Assembly (NCBI GenBank): GCA_019456145.1
Contig: VRUL01000009.1
Location: forward strand, 62,001-126,000
Reading direction: 5' to 3'
DNA length: 64,000 nucleotides
Source: Planctomycetota bacterium
GTDB lineage: Bacteria > Planctomycetota > Phycisphaerae > Sedimentisphaerales > Anaerobacaceae
The notes beneath the pieces were generated by a model. The model had not been told where the DNA came from. It did no database searches and worked only from the letters and a program-made list of their open reading frames with translations. The translations under genes were made by a program, and so were the position numbers. Below are positions 10,201 to 17,912 of the stretch, piece by piece (the first letter of the stretch is position 1; each line of letters opens with the position of its first letter).

Positions 10201-10697
10201 ATATTATCAATCTGCCACGAGCTTTGCCGTGCCAGCCCGAGGAATTCTCCAAGTCCCTTATCCGTACCTTTTGGACGACGAGGGTCACCAACCGGCTTGC
10301 GTTTGATTAACATCAGTCGATCGAAGTCCAGCAGCGGATTGGAAAGCAAGGCCTCACGCTGAAACGTTAAAATTTCTTCGGCCTGCTTCAGGGCTGTTTT
10401 GTCCCTTTGTTTCAGGGCCTCCTTTATTTTTGGCAGAAGCCCCGTGTACCGATCCAGGGCCTTGAGATAATCCCGGCCTTTGGTGTACTTTGTGGGAAAC
10501 GTTTTAATAAGGTCTTTGATAGCCAGGCGCAGGGCACTGAAGTCCATCTTCTCCAGTTCCGCCGCGGCCTCGCTGAATCGGTCGCCGGCCGACTTGGTTT
10601 CCCGCTCTTTTGCAGGCAATAAAGAGGTTGTTCCCGCTGGTACTCCACATAAAATGACGCAAAATACAAATATTAGCCTGATTTGTCTTCTAACCAT
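7290..10697 (-). CDS. HZS-alpha-like di-haem protein fused to a SUMF1 domain
   Basis: 1135 residues, first gene of the operon. A hydrophobic signal segment lies at about 6-25. Residues about 160-420 are propeller-like repeats (FEIDTDGGKPRQLTPRNQPD), followed by a region similar to the HZS-alpha middle domain (VPIREDGSALFRVPA). Haem c motifs are CIGCH 600-604 and CVACH 650-654. From about 865 to the end lies a SUMF1 domain (LIPAGHFVMGDSNGEVDEQP, LPTEAQWEWACRAG, HGNAWELV, RGGSW). In true formylglycine-generating enzymes two cysteines are needed; here the first is Asp1094 and only Cys1099 remains, so the domain is probably not a sulfatase activator. The role is unknown, probably periplasmic. Confidence 0.82.
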   Translation of the reverse strand: MVRRQIRLIFVFCVILCGVPAGTTSLLPAKERETKSAGDRFSEAAAELEKMDFSALRLAIKDLIKTFPTKYTKGRDYLKALDRYTGLLPKIKEALKQRDKTALKQAEEILTFQREALLSNPLLDFDRLMLIKRKPVGDPRRPKGTDKGLGEFLGLARQSSWQIDNIPNIHDWENELAVLSPVRPVGTLTTFYKPDPPKLVSDLDINFDAEKLTFSMPGDNRNWQVFEIDTDGGKPRQLTPRNQPDVHNFNSFYLPNGNIGFISTAVFQGVPCNASVNVAMLYIMDGEGRNIRQLSFEQDHNYCPTVMNDGRILYLRWEYTDIPHIWGRYLFTMNPDGSCQKEFYGSGSYWPNAIFFARPIPNHPTKVVGIVTGHHVGRVGELVIFDPAIGRNSTNGVVQRIPGRGRKVEPLIEDKLTEFSWPKYLHPYPLSEKYFIVSAKPTPSDLWGIYLVDVFDNITLIKEAEGYALLDPFPFRKRKKPPVIVDRVDLKRRDALLYLEDIYEGPGLKGVPRGTVKNLRLFTYHFAYQRIAGISHRVGTDGPWEPKLVLGTVPIREDGSALFRVPANTPISIQALDSEGKAVQLMRSWTTAMPGEFVSCIGCHEKQNAAPPSRRTIASKRKPSEIQPWRGPARGFSFVREVQPVLDKYCVACHNGKPRDDGSTIADLRGDRNAFVVLKNTDPKTRLVTNADKNELYKKYGGVFPPAYVELRSFVRVGGLESDIRLLAPGEFHTDTSELFQMLKKGHHGVKLDAEAWDRLTTWIDLNAPCHGTWQETAGLNSIKRDHDRRIHLLKLYAGVDKDFEAIVETPRKAIEPIMPKPLAQNPVRVVDCPDWPFSAAEAKHRQAAAGPTTRTIDLGDGVKLDMVLIPAGHFVMGDSNGEVDEQPLKRVKIEEPFWMGKFEVTNTQYAQFDRNHDSRFEHKGSWSFSERHIGWLLNNPRQPVVRISWNEAMAFCRWLSKKTGQDVTLPTEAQWEWACRAGTNSTLSYGDLNTDFSAFANMADVTIRELAYDTDGRYTADLVPRDARFNDHALVTTDAGSYISNAWGLHDMHGNAWELVRSTYKPYPYSDDDGRNDITDDGKRVVRGGSWYDRPKRCRSAFRLSYPAWQKVYNVGFRIVIQTDGKARQLVQNR

Positions 10698-11031
10698 CTT
10701 AGCTTTACCCTCTCACAAACATTTGAATAACGGTTAAAAACGCAAGTCTTGTGATTATCTGACCGCACTCCACTGTTGTTCGGAACATAGCTTAAGACTG
10801 CGAAAACGCATAACAACGGCAGTATAACAGGATTTTATAACATTTGCCAGAGAATTTTTGGGAGAATCTGTCCTGCCCAATAAACAAACACACAACTTCC
10901 GGAAGTCCAGGCTTGTTATTTTCAGCGAAGTTTGGTATATCTCGATAATTGCGATACCGACTGAGATACGTTCGGTTCTTTCAAATCCCGTTTTGCAGGT
11001 TTCTGCAGTGTTCAACTTTGGAGGTGGAAAG
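10698..11031. other. Divergent intergenic region
   Basis: It separates the multihaem operon (leftward) from the sugar-processing cluster (rightward), so it should hold promoters for both. An imperfect palindrome with GGTAT and ATACC arms sits around 10934-10958. The only convincing signal is the GGAGGT ribosome site at 11020-11025 for the rightward gene. No small gene is supported. Confidence 0.5.
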
Positions 11032-13899
11032 ATGGTACATAAGCAAAAATCCGGTTTCCTCGCCATTATTTGCCTTGTTTTGCTGGCTAACGTGATGTTT
11101 TTTGCCGCTTCTGATTTGCGGGCGTCGCAAAAATCAACAATTTCCCTGGTGACCGACAGCCAAATGGGTCGCGCCTCACAACATGGAACAAACAAACTAC
11201 GATTGGCCCTGCAGAAAAAAGGCATACAGCTCGAACAGACCACATCTTTTGAAAAAGCAAAGAATAACACCCTAATTGTTGTTGGTCTTTCCGGAGGTGC
11301 CGGAGCTGTGGCAAAACTGCACAAGCTCCTCGATATTCCCAAACCCGCAGAAAGAGAATCTTTATTAATCAGGCATACAAGGTGGTCGGGCAAAAAAACT
11401 CTGCTCGTCAGCGGCGCAGATGACTGCGGCCTGATGTACGCGCTGCTGGATGTGGCGGATCGCATCGGCTGGGCCGATGACCCCGGTAATCCGCTCAGCG
11501 AAGTTAGGAACACCATAGAAAAGCCCGCGGTGGTCGAGCGGGCCCTTTCTATTTACACCATGCACAAAGCCAACTTTGAGAGCTATTTTTATGATGAGAA
11601 TTACTGGGCCAGGTACCTCGATATGCTGGCCGAGAATCGTTTCAATACATTTGCGTTGCTTTTCGGCTACGAGAACTGGGGATATTTTTCGCCTCCATAT
11701 CCCTACTTTTTTGATGTTGAGGGATTTGACGATGTCAAAGTGGTGGGAATCACAAGAGAGAAACAACAGCGCAATCTTGAAGCGCTGAACAGGATTATCA
11801 AAATGACGCACGACCGGGGTATGAATTTTACCCTGGGTATCTGGGATCACATTTATCGTGGAGGTGTCCAGGGCCCCAGAGATCGAGCCGGGAAACCAAC
11901 CGAAGGAATAGTCTGGGGCCTGACGGCGGAAAACCTTACGGACTATACGAAAGCTGCGCTGACTAAGCTGCTTGGAGAAGTGCATGATATTAACGCGATT
12001 CAGTTCAGGATGCACGGGGAGTCGGGGCTCAAGAGAAATGAGATGGGTGGATTCTGGGAGAACATTTATAAGGTGATGACCGAACACGCCCCGGATATTC
12101 GTTTTGATGCCCGGGCCAAGAATTTTCCCGATTCGCTTATCGACAAAGCAGTGGAGATGGGCGTCAACATGAGGATATGCACGAAGTACTGGATGGAGCA
12201 GATGGGGCTGCCATTTCATCCTACACATATTCATCCGGGGAATCAGCACGACAGACGGCATGGATATGCGGATTTACTGAGCTATCCGCAGAGGTATAAG
12301 ATGCACTGGCGGCTTTGGAACTGCGGAACCACACGCGTGTTGCTTTGGGGGGACCCGGATTATGTTCGGCGTTTTGTCCAGAGTACTTATCTGTACGACG
12401 GTGAGGGATTCGAAGTGGTTGAACCAATGGCGACAAAAATGCAGGACCACCCTCTTGATATCAAGCCATTTGAACTGCTCAAGCCGCAGTATAAGTATTA
12501 TGACTGGGAGTTTGAGCGGTACTGGCATTTCTTCCAGTTCTTTGGAAGGCTGGGTTACAATCCGGACACGCCCTCGGATGTTTGGCAAAGCCAATTCCAG
12601 ATGCGCTTCGGCAAGGAAGCGGCTCCGTATATAGAGCAAGCGCTCCACCGCGCAGGTAAGATTCTGCCGCGGATTGTCGCTTATAATTATCCCTACAATA
12701 TGTTTCCTACAACCAGGGGTTGGGTGGAAAAACAGCGAATGAAGGACCTGCCCGAATACTCCAGGGCGTTACCCAGTGACACCCAGCAGTTTTTGAGTAT
12801 GGATAATGCGGCGCAGTATCAATTGGAGGGGAAAGAGTCGGCCAGAATTTGGCCTCAGGAGTCGAGCCGGTGGTTTGCGCGGATTTCGCGCGATGTTCTG
12901 AGTTTGGCGGGACAGGCTGAGCGGCGGATCGGCAGACATAGAAACAAGGAATTCGATTCGACAATCGTGGATTTGAAAATACTCGCTTACCTTGCCTTGT
13001 ACCACTCGCATCGAGCTAAAGCAGGTTTCAGTTACGCATTGTTCAAACACAGCAAGGATCTCAATGCACTTGATGATGCAATCGGTCACGAAGGCCAGGC
13101 AATCGAGGCGTGGGAGAAAATAGCCGAAGCGGCCGGGGACGTATACAATGATAATCTGATGATGGGCCGTGAAAGGTCCGGCTTGTCCGGCCACTGGAAA
13201 GACGAACTGGCCAAATTAAAACAGGGCCTGAACAAGCTCATCGACCAAAGAGATAAATCCGCCTCCGCTGTTACCAAAGACCAACTGTCTATCGCCCATG
13301 TACCGATTCGCAGGATTGCGCCTGCTAATAAGCTCCTCATCAGGGCGACAGTGACTTCAAAGGCCCCTGTGACAAGCCTGAGACTCGCTTATCGAAATGC
13401 CAAAAACGACTACAAATACTTGAGCATGGAGCGGACCGAGCCGTTTCTTTATCGCGCGAAAATTCCCAAAAAGCATGTAAAAAAAGGTCTGAACTATTAC
13501 ATTGAAGCAGCCGACAAAAGACGCCGGCTCGCAAGAACCAAGTCGATTGAAGTGATAGTAACAAAGGACAACAAGCCGCCGTTGTTAAAGCATAAACCTA
13601 TAACCAATGCGCCGGCTGCGAAACCTCTGATAGTTACTGCTGATGTCGATGACCCGTCCGGCGTTAAATGGGTTCGTCTGCGTTATCGAAGTGTGAGCCA
13701 GTACCAGGACTATAAAACCCTGAATATGCGTCAGACCCGAAAGAAAGGTCATTATGAGGTAGTAGTCCCCGGCAAAGATATTCCAGCCAAATGGGACTTT
13801 ATGTACCTGTTTGAGGTGATGGATGAAAAAGGCAATGGGAAAATCTATCCCGACCTGGAAACCGAAGCGCCCTATATAGTAGTTAAATTGCAACGGTAG
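11032..13899 (+). CDS. Secreted TIM-barrel glycoside hydrolase-like protein (alpha-glucuronidase/GH20-related), unclassified
   Basis: 955 residues. The ATG at 11032 is chosen because GGAGGT lies seven bases upstream and the next residues form a signal peptide (FLAIICLVLLANVMFFAASD). Residues about 30-165 look like the N-terminal alpha/beta domain that precedes the barrel in GH20, GH67 and GH115 enzymes (CGLMYALLDVADRIGW). A barrel follows (YWARYLDMLAENRFNTFALL, then FRMHGESG). Residues about 745-955 contain two related beta-sandwich modules (around RLAYRNAKNDYKYL and RLRYRSVSQYQDYK). The substrate is unknown; uronic-acid-containing glycans are a guess. It heads a rightward cluster with an enolase-superfamily and a GH32-like gene. 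Confidence 0.65.
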   Translation: MVHKQKSGFLAIICLVLLANVMFFAASDLRASQKSTISLVTDSQMGRASQHGTNKLRLALQKKGIQLEQTTSFEKAKNNTLIVVGLSGGAGAVAKLHKLLDIPKPAERESLLIRHTRWSGKKTLLVSGADDCGLMYALLDVADRIGWADDPGNPLSEVRNTIEKPAVVERALSIYTMHKANFESYFYDENYWARYLDMLAENRFNTFALLFGYENWGYFSPPYPYFFDVEGFDDVKVVGITREKQQRNLEALNRIIKMTHDRGMNFTLGIWDHIYRGGVQGPRDRAGKPTEGIVWGLTAENLTDYTKAALTKLLGEVHDINAIQFRMHGESGLKRNEMGGFWENIYKVMTEHAPDIRFDARAKNFPDSLIDKAVEMGVNMRICTKYWMEQMGLPFHPTHIHPGNQHDRRHGYADLLSYPQRYKMHWRLWNCGTTRVLLWGDPDYVRRFVQSTYLYDGEGFEVVEPMATKMQDHPLDIKPFELLKPQYKYYDWEFERYWHFFQFFGRLGYNPDTPSDVWQSQFQMRFGKEAAPYIEQALHRAGKILPRIVAYNYPYNMFPTTRGWVEKQRMKDLPEYSRALPSDTQQFLSMDNAAQYQLEGKESARIWPQESSRWFARISRDVLSLAGQAERRIGRHRNKEFDSTIVDLKILAYLALYHSHRAKAGFSYALFKHSKDLNALDDAIGHEGQAIEAWEKIAEAAGDVYNDNLMMGRERSGLSGHWKDELAKLKQGLNKLIDQRDKSASAVTKDQLSIAHVPIRRIAPANKLLIRATVTSKAPVTSLRLAYRNAKNDYKYLSMERTEPFLYRAKIPKKHVKKGLNYYIEAADKRRRLARTKSIEVIVTKDNKPPLLKHKPITNAPAAKPLIVTADVDDPSGVKWVRLRYRSVSQYQDYKTLNMRQTRKKGHYEVVVPGKDIPAKWDFMYLFEVMDEKGNGKIYPDLETEAPYIVVKLQR

Positions 13900-14031
13900 A
13901 ACTTCAAAGCAGAGACAATCCAATGATAAATCCAAGAGAATTGATGGTCGCCGGTGGTGTTGCAGCGGCTGCCGGATTCTTTGAATGATCTGAACCGTAA
14001 GCGTTACAGTAAACTTATCAGGAGGTTCACA

Positions 14032-15291
14032 ATGAAGCTTAATCGTCGTCTTTTTATCAAGTCAGGTCTCGGCGCCGGTGTCTGTGCGATGACGCAGGGC
14101 CGCCTGTCCGCCGCCGCCCCTCGCAAAACGACCCTTGCTCAACTGGACAAGGCTGCTGCGGCTCCGGTATTGAAGATTGCGTCCATTAAATCGCCTGTAA
14201 AAATCGCCTCCATTGAGTTGCTGCGTAATCGAAGGAACTTTTTTGTCCGCGCGACATCTACCGATGGGGCCGTCGGTGTCGCCGTCACCAATGGTCGCGC
14301 CGCATATCTACACACGATTTTAAAGCAGTTGGTTATACCCTATTTTGTTGGCAAGGATGCCCGTAATCTTGAGTCTCTTATTGACGGGGTATATGTCTAT
14401 CGCAGTAATTACAAGTTGTCCGGTGTGGCCCTATGGTGCTGCGTTGCATGGGTGGAGTTCAGCATCCTAGACCTTCTCGGTAAGATAATGGATAAATCCG
14501 TCGGTGAGCTGCTTGGTGGTGTGATTCGCCGTGAAGTACCCATCTACGTAGCCAGCGGCAACCGCCACACGACGCCGAAGCAGGAGGTGGATGTCCTGGC
14601 AAAACACATTGAGCGAACCGGAGCCGGAGCAATCAAGTTCAAGGTTGGCGGGCGTATGAGTAATAATGCCGACTCGATACCAGGCCGCAGCGAGGGCCTG
14701 ATTCGAATCGTTCGCAAGGTACTTGGTGACAAGGTCACAATATACGCCGATGCAAATGGTTCCTACGACTGCCGCAAAGCCACCGAGCTCGGCAAGCTTA
14801 TGCAGGACCACAAAATTGATATGTTCGAGGAGCCCTGTCCGTTCGACCATTTGGAGCAAACCAGGTGCGTGGCGGATGCGCTGTCAATTCCAATCTCCGG
14901 CGGGGAGCAGGAGACAAGCCTTCGTCGTTTTCGCTGGATGGTCCACAACAATGCGGTGCAAATCGTCCAGCCGGACCTGCATTATAACGGCGGATTCATT
15001 CGCGCCATCCGCGTAGCTCGTATGGCCGCCGAGGCAGGTATGTCCGTTACACCGCACATGTCCGGGGGCGGCGTTGGTTACGTTGACGTGCTTCACTTTG
15101 CCTCCTGCACGCCGAACATCGGGGATTTCCACGAGTATAAGGGCGGCCTGGATAAGACAGGGCCCTGGTACGACCCACCACTCCGGCTGAAAAACGGCGC
15201 CATAAACGTACCCACCGGCCCCGGTCTTGGGATTACCGCCGATGCCGATATTCTTCGCGATGCCAAGCCGGTGAGGTTGGAGATTAAATAA
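14032..15291 (+). CDS. Enolase-superfamily (mandelate racemase/muconate lactonizing type) dehydratase or racemase
   Basis: 419 residues. ATG 14032 has an AGGAGG site at 14020-14025 and is followed by a Tat-like leader (NRRLFIKSGLGAG), so the protein may be exported, which is unusual for this family. The barrel carries a KFK pair (Lys202, Lys204) and candidate metal ligands Asp240 (ADANGS), Glu266 (FEEP) and Glu292 (GGEQE); a late TPHMSGG may supply the histidine. Family members abstract a proton next to a carboxylate, typically dehydrating sugar acids or epimerising substrates. Context with glycosidases suggests a sugar acid, but specificity cannot be read. A few in-frame codons upstream of 14032 are ignored. 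Confidence 0.85.
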   Translation: MKLNRRLFIKSGLGAGVCAMTQGRLSAAAPRKTTLAQLDKAAAAPVLKIASIKSPVKIASIELLRNRRNFFVRATSTDGAVGVAVTNGRAAYLHTILKQLVIPYFVGKDARNLESLIDGVYVYRSNYKLSGVALWCCVAWVEFSILDLLGKIMDKSVGELLGGVIRREVPIYVASGNRHTTPKQEVDVLAKHIERTGAGAIKFKVGGRMSNNADSIPGRSEGLIRIVRKVLGDKVTIYADANGSYDCRKATELGKLMQDHKIDMFEEPCPFDHLEQTRCVADALSIPISGGEQETSLRRFRWMVHNNAVQIVQPDLHYNGGFIRAIRVARMAAEAGMSVTPHMSGGGVGYVDVLHFASCTPNIGDFHEYKGGLDKTGPWYDPPLRLKNGAINVPTGPGLGITADADILRDAKPVRLEIK

Positions 15292-15342
15292 GAATTAGCC
15301 CGGGGAGTATTTTAGGCTATTATCTGATTGAAAGGGAAGATC

Positions 15343-17658
15343 ATGAAAAAGACCGCTGAATGCATCATCAGTTTACCGATTTGCTTGTTAGCAATAGTGA
15401 TAGCATCTGTTTCATGGTTCTCTTCTGTTACCTTCGCCGGGGAAATAAAGATTACGGACAAAACACTCGTCGTTTGGGTTTCGCCGGCGAATCTTACGCA
15501 GAGAGGCGGTTCGGCGTTGACAATTAACGATACAACCATCGATCGCTTCGACGGCGTTATCTTCGCCGAGGTTGAATCTTCTGTCTGGATGCCCGGCAGC
15601 AACAATTACAGTCGAACCCAAAAAAAACAATCAGGCTGGCCGAAAGAAACCGCCGCGCCCAATCAATTCGTGCAAATAGCCATTGTCTATAAGGCAAAAC
15701 AGATCACGGTCTATCGTGATGGCAAGCTGTATGCCCGGTACTCCATGAAAGGTGAACCGTACACTTTTAATCGTCAAAGCGCTGTTTTGTTCGGACAACG
15801 ACATCTGGGTAACAACGATTTTTTTGTCGGCCGCATTAAGGGTGCCAGAATCTATGACAAGCCGCTGGATCGGGCGACGATCGCCTCTATGGAAGCAGGC
15901 AAACCCGTCAAAGGCGTCGAACCCTGGGCATGGTGGGATTTCTCCAGTACGGGAACATACGACAAAGCAGGACATTTCAACCAGGTCAAGCTCTCCGGTG
16001 ACGTGAAAATCCAGGACGGGTGCCTCGTTCTGGGTGAAGATAAGCCGGTCATGATAGCGACGATTGACAGCGATGATTCCTCCGGCGCCGCTGAAACACC
16101 AGGCCCATGGTCGAAAATCGATGCCGTTCCCGTTTCGGTCGTGCAATCGACACGATTGTTCCGCGAGAAGCTGTTGGCCGATGCGTATAGGCCCGGCTAC
16201 CACTTCTGCATCCCGGAAGATAATGGACGACCTGGCGATACGAACGGCTGCTTCTTCGCCAACGGACGCTATCACTTGATGTACCTTTACAATCGAAAGG
16301 GCGTGGGATTCTGCTGGGGGCACATTTCCAGTAAGGATCTTCTCCACTGGCGGCATCACCCTGACGCTATCGGCCCGGGAAACGGTGACGAAGGTTGCTT
16401 TAGCGGAGGCGGATTCGTTGATGACGATGGAACCGCATACCTTTCCTACTGGATGCTCTGGGGAGATAAAGGAATCGGAATCGCCAAGAGCAGCGACCGA
16501 CATTATGACAACTGGCAGAAACTCGATGCCAACCCTGTCATCAAATCGACAGAGTGGGGTATCACCGAAACAACCGACAAAAACGGCAGGAAGCTGATCT
16601 ACGGTTCTGCCGATCCGACCAATATCTGGAAGAAGGACGGCAAATATTACATCCTCACCGGAAACCTGTTGGTTTTGAATAAATACGGCCGCAGGAAAGA
16701 TTCGCCTGCGGAAATGAAAGGCGATCGCCTTTATCTGCTCGAATCGGAAGACCTTAAGGACTGGAAATACAAAGGCAGCTTCTACGAACGAAATCCCAAA
16801 TGGACCGATGACAGCGAAGACAACATGTGCCCGAGTTTTCTGCCGTTGCCCAAAAGTGGTGACGGCGGTGAACCGAGCGCCAAACACCTGTTGCTCTTTA
16901 TCAGTCATAACAGGGGCTGTCAGTTTTATGTCGGTGATTATGATACGAAAAACGATAAGTTTATCCCGAATAATCACGGTCGTATGACATGGGTTGATAA
17001 TACATATTTCGCACCCGAAGCATTGATTGACGATAAAGGTCGGCAGATCATGTGGGCATGGCTGACCGACAACCCGCGCGATGAAAAAGCAAAAGGCTGG
17101 TCGGGCGTTTTCGGGCTGCCGCGTTCGCTCTGGCTGGGCGATGACGGTACGCTTCGCATCAGGCCGGTGAAAGAGCTCGAAATGCTCCGTTGCGGCGAAC
17201 AAACCTGGAGCAATATCATGCTCTCAGACGGTAACACGAAAATACTTGACGGCGTTGTCGGCGATTCCTGTGAGCTTCAAATCACAATCGACCCGGCTGT
17301 CACAGCCAGGCAGGTTGGCGTCAAGGTTCGTGCCTCGGCTCGTGGCGAAGAAAAGACGCTGCTCTACTACGATGCCGAAAAAAAGCAGCTTGTTTTCGAC
17401 TCGACCAAAAGTGGCGTCGATGGGCGTAAAAAAGTCGAGCGAGCACCGTTTAAGTTACAAAAAGGTGAACCTTTAAAACTGAGGGTCTTCGTCGATAAAT
17501 CGGTCGTCGAGATCTACGCTAACGACCGCCAGGCGATTTGCCGCCGGGTATATCCAGGTCGCAGCGACAGCCTTTCAGTGGTACTGTTTGCAAACGATGG
17601 TAAGGCAAAGTTCTCCAGCGTCAAAGCCTGGGAGATGATGCCGTCGAATCCGTATTAG
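15343..17658 (+). CDS. GH32-like protein with N-terminal LamG-type domain
   Basis: 771 residues with a signal peptide (about 9-32). The ATG at 15343 is preferred to an upstream TTG at 15328. Residues about 35-220 resemble a concanavalin/LamG-type module (QFVQIAIVYKAKQITVYRDG, ...RIKGARIYDKPLDRA). A GH32-type five-bladed propeller follows: GDTNG (Asp299, matching the usual nucleophile), WGHISSKDLLHW, ADP (Asp424, matching the RDP motif) and a C-terminal beta-sandwich (RVFVDKSVVEIYANDR). The expected acid/base glutamate of the ECP motif is replaced by Met495 (NMCP); Glu492 is nearby. Family members hydrolyse fructosides; activity here is doubtful. It lies about 50 bases after the enolase-superfamily gene, likely the same operon. 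Confidence 0.82.
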   Translation: MKKTAECIISLPICLLAIVIASVSWFSSVTFAGEIKITDKTLVVWVSPANLTQRGGSALTINDTTIDRFDGVIFAEVESSVWMPGSNNYSRTQKKQSGWPKETAAPNQFVQIAIVYKAKQITVYRDGKLYARYSMKGEPYTFNRQSAVLFGQRHLGNNDFFVGRIKGARIYDKPLDRATIASMEAGKPVKGVEPWAWWDFSSTGTYDKAGHFNQVKLSGDVKIQDGCLVLGEDKPVMIATIDSDDSSGAAETPGPWSKIDAVPVSVVQSTRLFREKLLADAYRPGYHFCIPEDNGRPGDTNGCFFANGRYHLMYLYNRKGVGFCWGHISSKDLLHWRHHPDAIGPGNGDEGCFSGGGFVDDDGTAYLSYWMLWGDKGIGIAKSSDRHYDNWQKLDANPVIKSTEWGITETTDKNGRKLIYGSADPTNIWKKDGKYYILTGNLLVLNKYGRRKDSPAEMKGDRLYLLESEDLKDWKYKGSFYERNPKWTDDSEDNMCPSFLPLPKSGDGGEPSAKHLLLFISHNRGCQFYVGDYDTKNDKFIPNNHGRMTWVDNTYFAPEALIDDKGRQIMWAWLTDNPRDEKAKGWSGVFGLPRSLWLGDDGTLRIRPVKELEMLRCGEQTWSNIMLSDGNTKILDGVVGDSCELQITIDPAVTARQVGVKVRASARGEEKTLLYYDAEKKQLVFDSTKSGVDGRKKVERAPFKLQKGEPLKLRVFVDKSVVEIYANDRQAICRRVYPGRSDSLSVVLFANDGKAKFSSVKAWEMMPSNPY

Positions 17659-17792
17659 GTAAATTATTTCAGGAAGTAATTCTGTAAATCCGCATTTCCC
17701 AGGTAAACAGTGACAAACGAACTAAATTTTGATAGTATAGAGCTTATGGAGACCACTCAAGCCAGTTTTACTGTTCTGAATTGGAGAACCCA

Positions 17793-17912
17793 ATGGGTGA
17801 GAGAAGCAAGGATGCTCATAGGCTCGATTTTGACCGAAAACGAAAATCCTTGAAAGTTCATGGTGATTTTCATAAGATTATTGCTGTCGGAAGGGCTGAA
17901 TTATGTTTTTGA
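17793..17912 (+). pseudogene. Possible transposase N-terminal remnant (39 codons)
   Basis: A 39-codon frame from ATG 17793 to TGA 17910-17912 contains RLDFDRKRKSLKVHGDF, which recalls the start of IS1380/IS4-group transposases. Nothing else of a transposase remains; its stop overlaps the start of the next gene. The match is from memory and short. It may instead be a chance frame in the 244-base leader between 17659 and 17902. Confidence 0.25.

Noticed and set aside
9573..10310. 245-codon frame opposite the HZS-alpha/SUMF1 gene
   Set aside because: Antisense shadow of a gene with haem motifs and propeller repeats.
10755..11516. 253-codon minus-strand frame across the divergent region
   Set aside because: It overlaps the start of a convincing secreted protein and lacks protein-like character.
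13923..13988. 21-codon frame resembling a Tat leader (ELMVAGGVAAAAG)
   Set aside because: Too short and without a ribosome site; could be a relic of a leader but cannot be supported.
15631..17202. 523-codon open frame opposite the GH32-like gene
   Set aside because: It is the antisense of a gene with clear family motifs and has no protein-like features of its own.
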